A stretch of DNA of 56,527 nt from Roseovarius tolerans. Lineage in GTDB: Bacteria; Pseudomonadota; Alphaproteobacteria; Rhodobacterales; Rhodobacteraceae. Position 1 is the stretch's first letter. Every line of letters starts with the position of its first letter. The notes beneath the pieces were generated by a model. It was not told the origin of the DNA. It saw only the letters and a list, made by a program, of their open reading frames with translations, and made no database searches. Shown here piece by piece: positions 24,578 through 33,830 of the stretch. The stretch covers positions 1 through 56,527 of the forward strand of contig NZ_FOBO01000020.1 of the NCBI RefSeq assembly GCF_900109855.1, read 5' to 3'. The translations under genes were made by a program, and so were the position numbers.

Positions 24578-25695
24578 GGAAGGCGTGAGACGGGTTGTTT
24601 GCGGCCGACTAAGCGGCTTCAGGGCCGCCATTTCGGCGGTTTGGCGTATTCTGGGCAGACTCGTCCTCATGCCATCAGTCTCCTTCGCACCAGGAACAGG
24701 TTTCCAAGCGCGAACAGCGTGAAGAGCTGGGCGCGGTTCTTGGCGAGGCCCCGATAGCAGGTTTTCATGTGGCCGAACTGGCGCTTCACGATCCGGAACG
24801 GGTGCTCGACCTTGGCCCGCACCATAGCGATCACCCGGTTGATCCGTTCGTCGAGGGGATGCAGCTTGCCGCCTTTCGGGCCTTACGCATGACGCCCCAG
24901 ACCTTGCCCGGCCCATTGAACGCGGCCTCGCGCTCGGCGCTCACATATCCTTTATCGGCCCAGACGGAGGTCTCGTCACCATGCAGAAGGTCATCCCACA
25001 CTTGGCTGTCGTGGAGCTTGGCTGTCGAGGTGTCCAAGCTGTGAACAACGCCGCTGTCGGCATCTACGCCAATGTGGGCTTTCATGCCAAAATACCAGTC
25101 GTTTCCCTTCTTGGTGGACGACATCTCGGGGTCGCGCGCGCCCGCCTTGTTCTTCGTCGACGACGGCGCGTCGATGATCGTCGCATCGACCAACGTGCCC
25201 GAGCGCAGCGTGATGCCCTTGTCGGCCAGATGCGCGTTGACGTCCGCAAAGATCGCCTCGGTCAGCCCGTGCCGCTCCAGCAGATGACGGAAGTTCAGGA
25301 TCGTGGTCTCGTCCGGAATGCGGTCGTCACCCAGCTCGATCCCGGCGAACCGGCGCATCGCCTCGCTGTCGTAGAGCGTCTCTTCGGCCATCGGATCGCT
25401 GAGGGCATACCAGTTTTGCAGGAAGTAGACCCGCAGCATCGTCTCCAGCGGCATCGGTGGGCGGTCGCCCTTCGGCCCGGCCTTCGGATAGTGCGGGGCA
25501 ATCAACGCCAACAACCGCGACCATGGCACCACCGCATCCATCTCGGCCAGGAACTGTTCGCGCCGCGTGACCTTCTTCTTCATTGCATCGCGCAGGCCGG
25601 GAAAAGCGGGCTGTTTCGACATCGGCAAGGCTCCTCGAAAGCGTTACCGAAGCCTACCAGATCAGGCTGAAATTGGCAGGTTTTTCAGACGTTCC
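24578..25695 (-). mobile_element. IS5-family insertion sequence carrying a frameshifted transposase
   Basis: The ends are proposed at GGAAGGCGTGAGACGGGTTG (24578-24597) and, read from the other side, GGAACGTCTGAAAAACCTGC (25695 backwards); the two match imperfectly, as IS5-group ends do. I could not find a clean target duplication. Confidence 0.6.
24667..25622 (-). pseudogene. IS5-group transposase with one frameshift
   Basis: The start at 25622 has GGAG upstream. The first frame reads MSKQPAFPGLRDAMKKK, LRVYFLQNWYALSDP, then the catalytic regions LVDATIIDAPSS and TSVWADKGYVSAE. After MRKARK (about 24871) the frame shifts: one G seems missing in the AAGG-CGGC stretch, and the proper C-terminus (GKLHPLDERINRVIAMVRA, then EHPFRIVKRQFGHMKT, ending VRRRLMA) continues in another frame to the stop at 24667. 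The missing base disrupts the final catalytic glutamate region, so the copy is inactive unless the base is a sequencing error or programmed shift. Confidence 0.85.
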
Positions 25696-25865
25696 TTAAG
25701 GTTACCAGATTTCAAAGCGTTGTTGACGGGGAACCTGTTGCAGATTACGTCCCGAAAGACCGGTTTATCCGTGAAGACAGTCGCAAAGAAACGCAGATGA
25801 AAATCGTCGATATTTTCTAAGGAAAAATCGTCTCGGTGTCCGTGGCCGCTATTTGATATAAGAAG

Positions 25866-26243
25866 TCAGCGTTCCCGCCGTGCAATCATAGCGAATTCGA
25901 CTGACGGGTTTTTGCCAAAACTATCAACATAGGCTTCGCACACATTCGTCCATTGGTCGTTGCTGTAAAAAGCCAAAATGATTGACTTAAGCCCTTGATA
26001 ACTGACTCCAAGTCTTTCCTTGAATGCATGCTCAAACGAGCCGCTGTTCATCTCTTCCCCTTTTTCGAGGCGCTTGTCCCAACCTTCAAAAATGTCATGA
26101 GCCTGGTCAAGATCTTTGGGGCCCCAATCATTTCCAAGTATGAGAGCTTCGACAGGGTGCTTGTCGTAGTCAATGGATTCACCAAGAATCCGAACATGAT
26201 AACGAAGTTTTTCTATAGCTTGAATGATTTCGACTTCTGTCAT
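25866..26243 (-). CDS. Hypothetical cytosolic protein of a two-gene unit
   Basis: The 125-residue helical, acidic protein starts MTEVEIIQAIEKLRYHVRIL and contains LGNDWGPKDLDQAHDIFEGW and GVSYQGLKSIILAFYSN. It is vaguely like DUF1878-type small proteins, but I cannot confirm that. No catalytic motif is visible. Its start overlaps the stop of the upstream membrane protein gene by four bases (ATGA), so the two are co-translated. Its lower GC content suggests acquired cargo. Confidence 0.55.
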   Translation of the reverse strand: MTEVEIIQAIEKLRYHVRILGESIDYDKHPVEALILGNDWGPKDLDQAHDIFEGWDKRLEKGEEMNSGSFEHAFKERLGVSYQGLKSIILAFYSNDQWTNVCEAYVDSFGKNPSVEFAMIARRER

Positions 26244-26788
26244 TGTTGCTCACCAGTATCAAAAGCTGTTGATCTTAGATCAGAAATTGCATCTTGGACT
26301 CGACCTTGCAGTGCTTGCCATTCTTCTCGCAGTTTCTCTTGTTCTACCTCAATTTTTTTCGGTTCTACTGGAAGATTTTCCAGTTGAGGGTCGCCTTTCG
26401 GTTTAGGCAAGGATTGGTAGGTATTTAGATGGCCTTGTGCCCTAACCAACAGCCCACGAGCTGTGCTGCCTGCTCCTACGGCTGGCAAAGCACCCAAGGC
26501 GGTATCGAACTCTTGTCGTATCGAAGCTATCTTGGGCTCAAATTGGCGTCCGCGTTGTTTTACTTTTCCGGGTGCTACATCTCGGATATGTTCCTGAGCG
26601 GTTTTTAGGCGCTCTGCCACGGCAGATAATTGAACTGTAGCCATTGCCGCCCTTGCACTTTGGTTCGCTTTGTACGCCTTTTGGGCCTGTTTGATAGCAA
26701 CGATCATGCTTGCTATAGACGCAAGGGTGCCAACCCCTGTGAGCCAGAGTGCCAAATCCACCGTCAAAATCGAGTTCCATAAAGCCAC
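26240..26788 (-). CDS. Membrane-anchored coiled-coil protein of a two-gene unit
   Basis: The 182-residue protein has one N-terminal membrane segment (about 10-32: LALWLTGVGTLASIASMIVA) followed by a Lys/Ala-rich helix (KQAQKAYKANQSARAAM). The rest is a long helical cytoplasmic part with two coiled-coil stretches (about 45-75 and 140-175). No enzyme motif is seen. First gene of the pair with 25866-26243. Such short pairs of a membrane anchor and a soluble partner are frequent among phage-defence and toxin systems, but nothing proves that here. Confidence 0.55.
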   Translation of the reverse strand: MALWNSILTVDLALWLTGVGTLASIASMIVAIKQAQKAYKANQSARAAMATVQLSAVAERLKTAQEHIRDVAPGKVKQRGRQFEPKIASIRQEFDTALGALPAVGAGSTARGLLVRAQGHLNTYQSLPKPKGDPQLENLPVEPKKIEVEQEKLREEWQALQGRVQDAISDLRSTAFDTGEQQ

Positions 26789-26834
26789 GTGAACAGGTCT
26801 AATGCCCGTATGGGATCGTTTGCAACCTAGTATG

Positions 26835-26840
26835 TATAAT
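26835..26840 (+). promoter_or_regulatory. -10 box in the divergent intergenic region
   Basis: TATAAT preceded by TATG stands 115 bases before the gene at 26955. The -35 is unclear. It lies between the minus-strand pair and the plus-strand replication-type genes. Confidence 0.3.
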
Positions 26841-26954
26841 GGCGGTTACGATTGCTCCTCCAGAAATTCTAAAGGGCTGGTTCGATCGGGTCCTCGCGCA
26901 TGGTAATTTTTGCTCAGCAGACCGATTGATCCCGGCGTGCTAAACTGAAGCCAT

Positions 26955-27779
26955 ATGACAACAGATTTCACCAGCCCACGTCGGCGTGAGCCGCTGATTC
27001 AGCCTGCATCACAGGAGCGTGCAGCAGAAACCACCCCACAAAATAGAACTTTGCAGCAGGATACAGCGCCACCTGATATCATGCAGGGGCATGCAGCTTC
27101 CAAGCAGGACGACTACACGATCTCTGTTGAGCAGGTGCGCGAGCACTTTCGAGGCAAAGGTTTGACGAAGTCCAAAGACACGGTTCAACGTTGGTGTCGC
27201 TCTGGTGATCTTGACTGTAGAAAGCTTGGGCTTCTCAGTCGTTACTTCACCACCGAGACTTCCCTTCTGATGCTCGAACGCAAACTTCTGCCGGACATGA
27301 TCGCTGAGAATGTTGGCCATGTCAGTTCAGGTGCAGCGATCGTGCAACAGGATGCAGGTGCAGATGAGGCTATTTCCACCGACGTACCGCAGCATGCACC
27401 AGTAGATGAACCTGCACGCGGCAACGTGCAGGTGGATGCAGTTGAGGATGCGGTTGCACGCAGCGATGTGCCGGCGCATGAAACTGCCACGCCGCTGCAT
27501 GCCGCCGCAGAACTGGCCAGCTTGAGGGCAGAGAACGCCGGATTGAAAGAGCAATTGTCGGAAGCGAAAGAGAGCGCAAAGTTCTTGCGCGAAGAGATCG
27601 TATCGTCTCGCGGTCAGCGCGGCGATGTCGTCAAGATTGCTGAGCAGATGCTCGGGACACTTGAGACGATCGCAGTTGGCGGGCGACTTGAGCGACCCCG
27701 ACAGCGAGCAAGTGAGCCGACACAAACCACCGACCCTGTGCGCTACGATGCACCAAATCCGACGGTGCATGATGTATAA
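26955..27779 (+). CDS. Plasmid-type regulatory/replication accessory protein
   Basis: The 274-residue protein has a disordered N-terminal part (about 1-50), a MerR-like helix-turn-helix (about 55-105: ISVEQVREHFRGKGLTKSKD, TVQRWCRSGDLDCRK), a long acidic low-complexity linker with many Asp, Ala and Val, and a C-terminal coiled coil (LASLRAENAGLKEQLSEAKE). It is followed by a replication-initiator-type gene two bases downstream. Proteins of this layout accompany replication genes on alphaproteobacterial plasmids, in my recollection. No ATPase motif. Confidence 0.6.
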   Translation: MTTDFTSPRRREPLIQPASQERAAETTPQNRTLQQDTAPPDIMQGHAASKQDDYTISVEQVREHFRGKGLTKSKDTVQRWCRSGDLDCRKLGLLSRYFTTETSLLMLERKLLPDMIAENVGHVSSGAAIVQQDAGADEAISTDVPQHAPVDEPARGNVQVDAVEDAVARSDVPAHETATPLHAAAELASLRAENAGLKEQLSEAKESAKFLREEIVSSRGQRGDVVKIAEQMLGTLETIAVGGRLERPRQRASEPTQTTDPVRYDAPNPTVHDV

Positions 27780-27781
27780 TA

Positions 27782-28272
27782 ATGGCTATGAAAATGAAGT
27801 CGATTGGAGAGGTTATCCAAGAGAAGAACATCGTCATCAAGGGCGGCGATGTCTTTACCCAGGGCGGGTTCACGCAAGTGCCCAATGCGTTGCTTCGGGC
27901 CAAGGGGGTTTCACAAGGCGCCAAGCTGGTCTACGCGATGTTGCTCTCCTACGCATGGCACAACAATTCGTGTTTTCCGGGTCAAGACCGATTGGCCGAT
28001 GATCTCAGCATATCAAGGCAGAGTGTAAACACCCACATCAAAGAGCTTGAGCGAAAGGACTACATCTCGATCAAACGGCGCGGCCTGGGCAAACCGAATA
28101 CATACACCTTGTTCATGACCGCAAGGGGGCTGCAATCAACAGCGTCCAACAAATAGCACACATCCAGATGTCAAAAATTTGGACATCTGGATGTCGCATA
28201 TCGGCACTTCTGCGTGTCCAAAATTTTGACACTAAGAATACACAGGTAAAAAGACGAAGAGAAGAATACTAA
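27782..28272 (+). pseudogene. Plasmid replication-type winged-helix protein, frameshifted near the 3' end
   Basis: The intact frame (27782-28156, 124 residues) has an N-terminal winged helix as in helix-turn-helix replication proteins: VPNALLRAKGVSQGAKLVYA, FPGQDRLADDLSISRQSV, NTHIKELERKDYISIKR. It ends early at TAG. Beyond it, fragments typical of the C-terminus of this family occur in other frames: DVKNLDI at about 28167 and VQNFDTKNTQVKRRREEY ending at TAA 28270-28272. At least two small indels would restore one gene. The replication function is therefore probably lost, so this was once a plasmid or mobile element. Confidence 0.55.
28160..28231. repeat. Inverted repeats at the end of the replication-type gene
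   Basis: A perfect 13-bp inverted repeat (ACATCCAGATGTC, 28160-28172, and its complement 28182-28194) surrounds AAAAATTTG. The related 17-mer TGTCCAAAATTTTGACA follows at 28215-28231. They may be coding remnants of a repeated DVKNLD motif or iteron-like sites. Confidence 0.5.
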
Positions 28273-28582
28273 GAAAGGGTATTTATCAATCTTATCATTG
28301 GCTAACGGACATTCGAGCTTTGGCTCAAGTTCGCTATCGCGCAGCCTGATCTAGTTGCGTGATTTTCAAATAGGAGGTCGTCTTGACGAACCTTTGTGAC
28401 GGTGGTCCCAAGGTTGGTGCATTGACCACAACTGCACTGGTGTCTACGAAACCTACGATGGTAAACCGTGGAGAGGCAGTTGCGATGAATGTGGGGCCGT
28501 CGTTTTCGCCATCAATCAATTGGGAGACAAAATAGAGACAAATCTACCAAGCTTCACATCTAAGTATCTGAAAAACAATAAA
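28273..28582. other. Intergenic stretch before tRNA-Arg
   Basis: It contains GGCTAACGGACATTCGAGC, a motif of a type I associate with roseobacter intergenic regions, and a reading frame with two Cys pairs but no start codon. No gene is supported. The island presumably ends in this stretch. Confidence 0.4.
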
Positions 28583-28659
28583 GGCCCCGTGGCTCAACTG
28601 GATAGAGCAGCCCCCTCCTAAGGGGCAGGTTGCAGGTTCGAATCCTGCCGGGGTCGCCA
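28583..28659 (+). tRNA. tRNA-Arg (anticodon CCT)
   Basis: The acceptor stem GGCCCCG pairs with CGGGGTC (one G-T pair). The D arm, the anticodon loop CTCCTAA with anticodon CCT, the T loop GGTTCGAATCC and an encoded CCA end are all present. It marks the right border of the accessory region. Islands often use such genes, though here the accessory DNA lies on the 5' side. Confidence 0.95.
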
Positions 28660-28746
28660 GATCACGTGACATGAGCGATATGAAAAGCCTCTGGAGTGTC
28701 AGCGGCAATCGGGCATTATGGGTCTGGCAGGGGAGGGACGGACGTT

Positions 28747-30762
28747 TTGCACAGGAAAGGCGGGAACTTGGACGCACCGTCAGAGCGGGGACCGGGAGTT
28801 CTGGTGCGGCTCTTCGGATCGGTCCGCATCCGTCTTCTGGTGATCGCGCTCTTGCCCATGCTGGTGCTGCTGCCGCTCTTGCTCGGCGGGACCACGCTGC
28901 GCTGGACCGGCAGGATCGACGATCTGCTGATCACCAAGGTCAATGGCGATCTCACCATCGCCGACCAATACCTCAAACGGCTGCTGGAGAATTCGGGCGA
29001 GCGGCTGGATGCCATCGCCAACTCCGTGGCCCTGCGCGCGGCGATGGAGACACCGCAGGCACGGGCGGCACTGCTGGAGGCGGAGCGCGAGAAACTCGGG
29101 CTCGATTTTCTCTACCTGACCGATGGCACGACCGCGCGGGACGGGTTCGGCCCGTCGGATTGGCCCGTGGTGCGCAGCGCCTTGCAGGGTCAGTGGCGCA
29201 GCGCGGTGGATATCCTGACCCCCGCTCAGATGGACGCGCTTGCGCCCGGCATGGCAGAGCAGGCGGCGATCCGACTGGTCGAGACGCGCGCCGCCGTGCC
29301 CACCGACCGCGCGGTCGAGGATCGCGGCATGATCATCCATTCCGCCGCCCCGATCCCCCTGCCCGACGGGCGGCCCGGCGCATTGGTGGGGGGCATGCTG
29401 CTCAACCGCAATCTCGATTTCATCGACACGATCAATGCGCTGGTCTACCGCGATCAGAGCCTGCCCGAGGGCAGCAAGGGCACCGCGACCCTCTTTCTGG
29501 AGGATGTGCGCGTCTCGACCAATGTGCGCCTTTTCGAGAACGTGCGCGCGCTCGGCACGCGGGTCTCGGCCGAGGTGCGGGCGCGGGTGCTGAGCGAGGG
29601 GCAGACCTGGCTCGACCGGGCGTTCGTGGTCAATGACTGGTACATCTCGGCCTATGAGCCCATCGTGGACAGCCGTGGCGCGCGGGTCGGCATGCTCTAT
29701 GTCGGCTTTCTCGAGGCGCCCTTTCAGGCCGCCAAGACCAACACCATCGTCATCCTCGCCGCGCTGTTTGTGCTGATCGCGATCCTGTCGGTGCCGATCT
29801 TCCTGCGATGGGCCGGGCATATCTTTGGTCCGCTGGAACGCATGACCCAGACCATCGCGCAAGTGGAGGCCGGTGACCTGAACGCGCGCAACCGCCCCAC
29901 GGCGGACACCGGCGAAATTGCGCAGGTCGCGGCGCATCTCGACGATTTGCTGGACCAGATACAGGAACGCGACCGCCAGCTGCGCGAATGGGGTGAGAGC
30001 CTGGAGCACAAGGTCGAGGCCCGCACCCGCGATCTGCGCGATGCCAATCGCAAGCTGGAAAAGACCACTGAACGCCTGATCATGTCTGAAAAACTGGCGG
30101 CCGTGGGCGAGATTACCGCCAGCGTGGCGCATGAGATCAACAATCCCATCGCCGTCATTCAGGGTAATCTGGAGGTCGCCCGGGCGACGCTCAGGCACGA
30201 GGCCGATGCCGTCAAGACCGAGTTCGACCTGATTGACGATCAGGTCTACCGGATCAGCGCCATCGTCTCGAAACTGCTGCAATTCGCCAAGCCAGAGGAA
30301 TATTCCGGTGCCAGCAGCACGATCCAGCCCGCCGAGGTGGCGCGCGATTGCCTCGTGCTGACGCGGCACCAGATCGAGGCGGCGGGCGTGACGGTCAAGC
30401 TGCATTTGAAGAGCACCCGCACGGTGCTGATGGCGCGGACCGAGTTGCAGCAGGTGATCGTCAACCTGATCCTCAACGCGGTGCATGCGATGGCCGGGGG
30501 CGGCACGCTGACGATCCGGGTGTTTGACGAGGGGGACGGCGTGGCGATCCATGTCGAGGATACCGGCCACGGCATCACGCCGGAGGTGCGCAAGCGTATT
30601 TTCGATCCGTTCTACACCACCAAGCAGGCCGAGGGCACCGGCCTCGGCCTGTCGATCAGCCAGACCCTGATCACCCGCGCGGGCGGACAGTTGAGCGTCA
30701 CCTCCACCCCCGACGAAGGCAGTTGCTTTCGCATCCACCTGCCCCGCACCGATCCGGTATGA
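28747..30762 (+). CDS. Membrane sensor histidine kinase with double-cache-like sensor
   Basis: The protein of about 671 residues has two membrane segments (RLLVIALLPMLVLLPLLLGG and, near 330, VILAALFVLIAILSVPIF), with a periplasmic sensor of about 270 residues between them. A HAMP-like linker (QIAQVEAGDLNARNRPTADT) and coiled coil follow, then the HisKA phosphoacceptor in ASVAHEINNPIAVIQG and a HATPase domain (NLILNAVHAMAGG, VEDTGHGI, GTGLGLSIS). The TTG at 28747 with GGGAGGG upstream is preferred over the GTG at 28696. No response regulator gene follows, although such kinases usually have one next to them. Confidence 0.85.
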   Translation: MHRKGGNLDAPSERGPGVLVRLFGSVRIRLLVIALLPMLVLLPLLLGGTTLRWTGRIDDLLITKVNGDLTIADQYLKRLLENSGERLDAIANSVALRAAMETPQARAALLEAEREKLGLDFLYLTDGTTARDGFGPSDWPVVRSALQGQWRSAVDILTPAQMDALAPGMAEQAAIRLVETRAAVPTDRAVEDRGMIIHSAAPIPLPDGRPGALVGGMLLNRNLDFIDTINALVYRDQSLPEGSKGTATLFLEDVRVSTNVRLFENVRALGTRVSAEVRARVLSEGQTWLDRAFVVNDWYISAYEPIVDSRGARVGMLYVGFLEAPFQAAKTNTIVILAALFVLIAILSVPIFLRWAGHIFGPLERMTQTIAQVEAGDLNARNRPTADTGEIAQVAAHLDDLLDQIQERDRQLREWGESLEHKVEARTRDLRDANRKLEKTTERLIMSEKLAAVGEITASVAHEINNPIAVIQGNLEVARATLRHEADAVKTEFDLIDDQVYRISAIVSKLLQFAKPEEYSGASSTIQPAEVARDCLVLTRHQIEAAGVTVKLHLKSTRTVLMARTELQQVIVNLILNAVHAMAGGGTLTIRVFDEGDGVAIHVEDTGHGITPEVRKRIFDPFYTTKQAEGTGLGLSISQTLITRAGGQLSVTSTPDEGSCFRIHLPRTDPV

Positions 30763-31432
30763 CGGCTGCGAAGTCGGCAGGCGGGTCCCAAAACACACCA
30801 AGGCGCATCGACCAGTGCTTGCCTGTGAGCGCCGCAAGCAACGTTTCACAAGCACCTGCAACAGGATTGTTGCAACCCGAGGTTATGAATTGAACGGACG
30901 ATCAGCACTCTGTGATCGAGTGGCTACCGCGCGGACAAAGTTGCTCTTGGTGAAAGTCGGGATCAAGGTCGGCCATTGGCCTGGAGCGGACATAGCACCC
31001 CGCCAAAAGGTGCCGCGTGATCGCAGGGCCGGGGACTGGCGAAGCAACGGTCGTGGTGGGTACTTTATGCCAGCCAAGTCATTGTATCCTCGACACGTCG
31101 CGCAACTTCTCAAATCGCCAGGCCGCGGGACGGCCCGGCGATCACGCGGCACCTTCGGTGCGTTTCGCGCGGGTGGTGCATATCTCGGGTTCAGGCCAAG
31201 CCAAGCCGAGGTTCGTTTCTAACACAATTGACGCTCTGGCCTCCGAGCCGTCGTGCGCCACAGTTCTCACCAACGAAAACGCGTGTGCCATAGGTGCCAG
31301 ACGACATCGCCGTGAAGCATGTGGTTTAGCCCGAAGCAGCCCCCGGAACACCCCTGAGCACTCTGTCGCAGGGGGGCGAAATCATCGGTTTCAAATCTAT
31401 GTTAGGATGTAACCTATACCGGAGGTCACGTC
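30763..31432. other. Large gap after the kinase gene
   Basis: No credible gene is seen; plus-strand frames here read as nonsense. It includes a roseobacter-type intergenic motif (GAGCGGACATAGCACCCCGCC). A CGGAGGT ribosome binding site precedes cydA. A lost response regulator gene is possible. Confidence 0.45.
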
Positions 31433-32818
31433 ATGGACACGCTGCTGTTGTCGCGTATTCAATTCGGGGCGAATATCTCGTTCCATATCCTGTTTCCCAC
31501 GATCACCATCGCGCTGGGCTGGATGCTGCTGGCGTTCAAGCTGGCTTGGCAGCGGACCGGGAATGAGAAGTGGATGGAGGCCTATCGCTTCTGGGTGAAG
31601 GTCTTTGCGCTAAGCTTTGGCATGGGCGTCGTGTCGGGCATCACCATGTCGTTTCAGTTCGGCACCAACTGGCCCGGGTTCATGGAGGCCGTGGGCAATA
31701 TCGCGGGGCCGCTTCTGGCCTATGAAGTTCTGACGGCGTTCTTTCTGGAGGCGGTTTTCCTCGGGATCATGCTCTTCGGGGCATCGCGTGTGCCCGTCTG
31801 GATGCACACGCTGGCGACGTTCCTCGTGGCCTTCGGCACCACCATGTCGGCCTTCTGGATTCTGGTGCTCAACAGCTGGATGCACACGCCCGCGGGTTTC
31901 GAGATGCGCGACGGCGTGGCGCATGCGACCGACTGGCTGGCGATCATCTTCAACCCCTCGATGCCCTACCGGCTGACCCACATGCTGCTAGCGAGCGGGC
32001 TCACCGTGGCGTTCTTGATCGCGGGCGTCTCGGCGCTGCGCTGGCTCTGGGGGGATCGCTCTGACGCGGTACGCGCGACGCTGCGCACTGGTGTGTTCGT
32101 CGGCGCCGCGCTCATCCCGCTGCAAATCCTCGCGGGCGATTTCCACGGGCTCAACACGCTGGAACATCAACCCGCCAAGGTGGCCGCGATGGAAGGTAAC
32201 TGGGAAACGCGGGGCAACGTGCCGCTACTGCTATTTGCCGTGCCGGACGAGGCCGCGCGCGAGAACCGGTTCGAGATCGGCATTCCCAACGGCGCGTCGC
32301 TCATTCTCAAGCATCACGCGGCGGGCGTAGTGCCGGGGCTCAATGATTTCGTTGGCGAGGATGGTAGCGTCATGCATCCGCCGGTTGCCCCGGTCTTCTA
32401 CAGCTTCCGGGTGATGGTCGGCACCGGCTTTGCGATGCTGTTTCTCAGCTGGGGGGCGGCAATCCTGATGACGCGCCGCCGCGCCGGGGTCGAGGGGCTG
32501 CCGCGCCCGGTCCTCTGGGCGATGGTGCCGATGGCGCTGTCGGGCTGGGTCGCCACGCTGGCGGGCTGGTACACCACCGAAATCGGGCGTCAGCCCTGGC
32601 TTGTGACCGGCGTGCTGAACACCGAACAGGCGGTGGCTGCCGTGCCCGCGCCGATGGTTGCCACCACGCTCATCGCCTATCTCACGGTCTATGCGGCGCT
32701 GCTGATCGCCTATATCGGCGCGATCCTCTACCTCGCGCGCAAGGCGGCGCACGGGGACAGGCCCGAAACCACCACTCCGCGCGGACAGCCGATGGCCGCG
32801 CATGTTCCCGGAGAATGA
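31433..32818 (+). CDS. cydA: Cytochrome bd-type ubiquinol oxidase, subunit I
   Basis: The 461-residue multi-span membrane protein carries the haem-ligand His near the N-terminus (NISFHILFPTITIALGW), EVLTAFFLEAVFLGIMLFG, and the quinol loop start GDFHGLNTLEHQPAKVAAMEG. It ends with GRQPWLVTGVLNTEQAV. The quinol loop is short, as in cyanide-insensitive (CIO/CioA) oxidases. It reduces oxygen to water with ubiquinol, typically at low oxygen or under stress. The ATG has CGGAGGT upstream. The end overlaps or abuts cydB, forming an operon. Confidence 0.95.
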   Translation: MDTLLLSRIQFGANISFHILFPTITIALGWMLLAFKLAWQRTGNEKWMEAYRFWVKVFALSFGMGVVSGITMSFQFGTNWPGFMEAVGNIAGPLLAYEVLTAFFLEAVFLGIMLFGASRVPVWMHTLATFLVAFGTTMSAFWILVLNSWMHTPAGFEMRDGVAHATDWLAIIFNPSMPYRLTHMLLASGLTVAFLIAGVSALRWLWGDRSDAVRATLRTGVFVGAALIPLQILAGDFHGLNTLEHQPAKVAAMEGNWETRGNVPLLLFAVPDEAARENRFEIGIPNGASLILKHHAAGVVPGLNDFVGEDGSVMHPPVAPVFYSFRVMVGTGFAMLFLSWGAAILMTRRRAGVEGLPRPVLWAMVPMALSGWVATLAGWYTTEIGRQPWLVTGVLNTEQAVAAVPAPMVATTLIAYLTVYAALLIAYIGAILYLARKAAHGDRPETTTPRGQPMAAHVPGE

Positions 32819-32819
32819 C

Positions 32820-33830
32820 ATGACCTATTTCGGAGACCCCGCACTCTGGCTGCCGCTCACCTTTGCCGCACTCATGGGCCTGTCGATCCTGATCTACGTG
32901 GTGCTCGACGGGTTCGACCTTGGCGTCGGCGTGCTGTTCCCGTTCGCGGAGCCGGCGGAAAAGGACCGCATGGTTGCCTCTATCGGGCCGTTCTGGGACG
33001 CCAACGAGACCTGGCTGGTGCTGGCCATCGGCATCCTGCTGGTGGCCTTTCCGGCGGCGCATGGCGCGATCCTGACGGCGCTTTACCTGCCGGTGGCGAT
33101 CATGCTGATCGGCCTCATCCTGCGCGGTGTGGCGTTCGAGTTCCGGGCCAAGGCCCCACCCGCGCGCAAGGGTCTTTGGAACCTGTCGTTCTACGCGGGC
33201 AGCATGATGACGGCACTGTCACAAGGCTACATGCTGGGCATGTATATCATGGGTCTGGAACAGCGCCCGGCGACATGGGCCTTTGCTGCGCTGACGGCGG
33301 TGTTCCTGACGGTGGGCTATAGCTTCATCGGGGCGGCGTGGCTGATCCTCAAGACCGAAGGCGCGTTGCAGCGCAAGGCGGTCGGCTGGGCCAAGGGCGG
33401 CATCTGGGGGCTGATCCTCGGCCTTGGCGCGGTGTCGCTCGCCTCGCCCCTCGTCAGCCCGCGCATTTTTGACAAATGGTTCGCGATGCCCGAGGCGCTG
33501 TTTCTGGCCCCGCTGCCGATTATCTCGGCGGCGCTGGTAGCGCTTCTGTGGATCGCGCTGCGGCGTTTGCCCGCACGGGACGACAGTTTTGCGTGGTTTC
33601 CGTTCGCCGTCAGCATCGCGCTTTTTGCGCTGGCGTTCTGCGGCATGGCCTACAGCTTTTACCCTTATGTGGTGCCCGAGAAACTGACCATCTACGAGGC
33701 GGCAAGCGCGCCCGAGAGCCTGTTCATCATCCTCATCGGCACGCTCTTCGTGCTACCGATGATCCTGGGGTACACCGCGCTCTCGTACCGGGTGTTCCGG
33801 GGCAAGGCGACCGCGCTGAGCTACGAGTGA
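32820..33830 (+). CDS. cydB: Cytochrome bd-type ubiquinol oxidase, subunit II
   Basis: The start is the ATG at 32820, just after the cydA stop. The 336-residue multi-span protein has LIYVVLDGFDLGVGVLFPF and GPFWDANETWLVLAIGILL, the signature of CydB/CioB. It forms the heterodimer with the upstream product. No cydX or cydDC genes are visible here. Confidence 0.95.
   Translation: MTYFGDPALWLPLTFAALMGLSILIYVVLDGFDLGVGVLFPFAEPAEKDRMVASIGPFWDANETWLVLAIGILLVAFPAAHGAILTALYLPVAIMLIGLILRGVAFEFRAKAPPARKGLWNLSFYAGSMMTALSQGYMLGMYIMGLEQRPATWAFAALTAVFLTVGYSFIGAAWLILKTEGALQRKAVGWAKGGIWGLILGLGAVSLASPLVSPRIFDKWFAMPEALFLAPLPIISAALVALLWIALRRLPARDDSFAWFPFAVSIALFALAFCGMAYSFYPYVVPEKLTIYEAASAPESLFIILIGTLFVLPMILGYTALSYRVFRGKATALSYE

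Noticed and set aside
28390..28615. Reading frame with WCIDHNC and CDECG pairs, zinc-ribbon-like
   Set aside because: A stop lies just upstream with no possible start codon between, and the frame runs into the tRNA gene; at most a gene remnant.
28583..28659. tRNA-Arg as the classical 3' attachment site of the island
   Set aside because: The accessory DNA lies on the 5' side of the tRNA and no duplicated tRNA 3' end was found on the left, so it is only noted as a border marker.
28780..30861. 693-codon minus-strand frame over the sensor kinase
   Set aside because: It is a GC-rich shadow of the kinase gene; composition (His, Gln, Arg, Gly) is typical of antisense frames.
30815..31412. Two overlapping plus-strand frames in the gap before cydA
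   Set aside because: No recognisable protein features, no ribosome binding sites, and composition like non-coding DNA.
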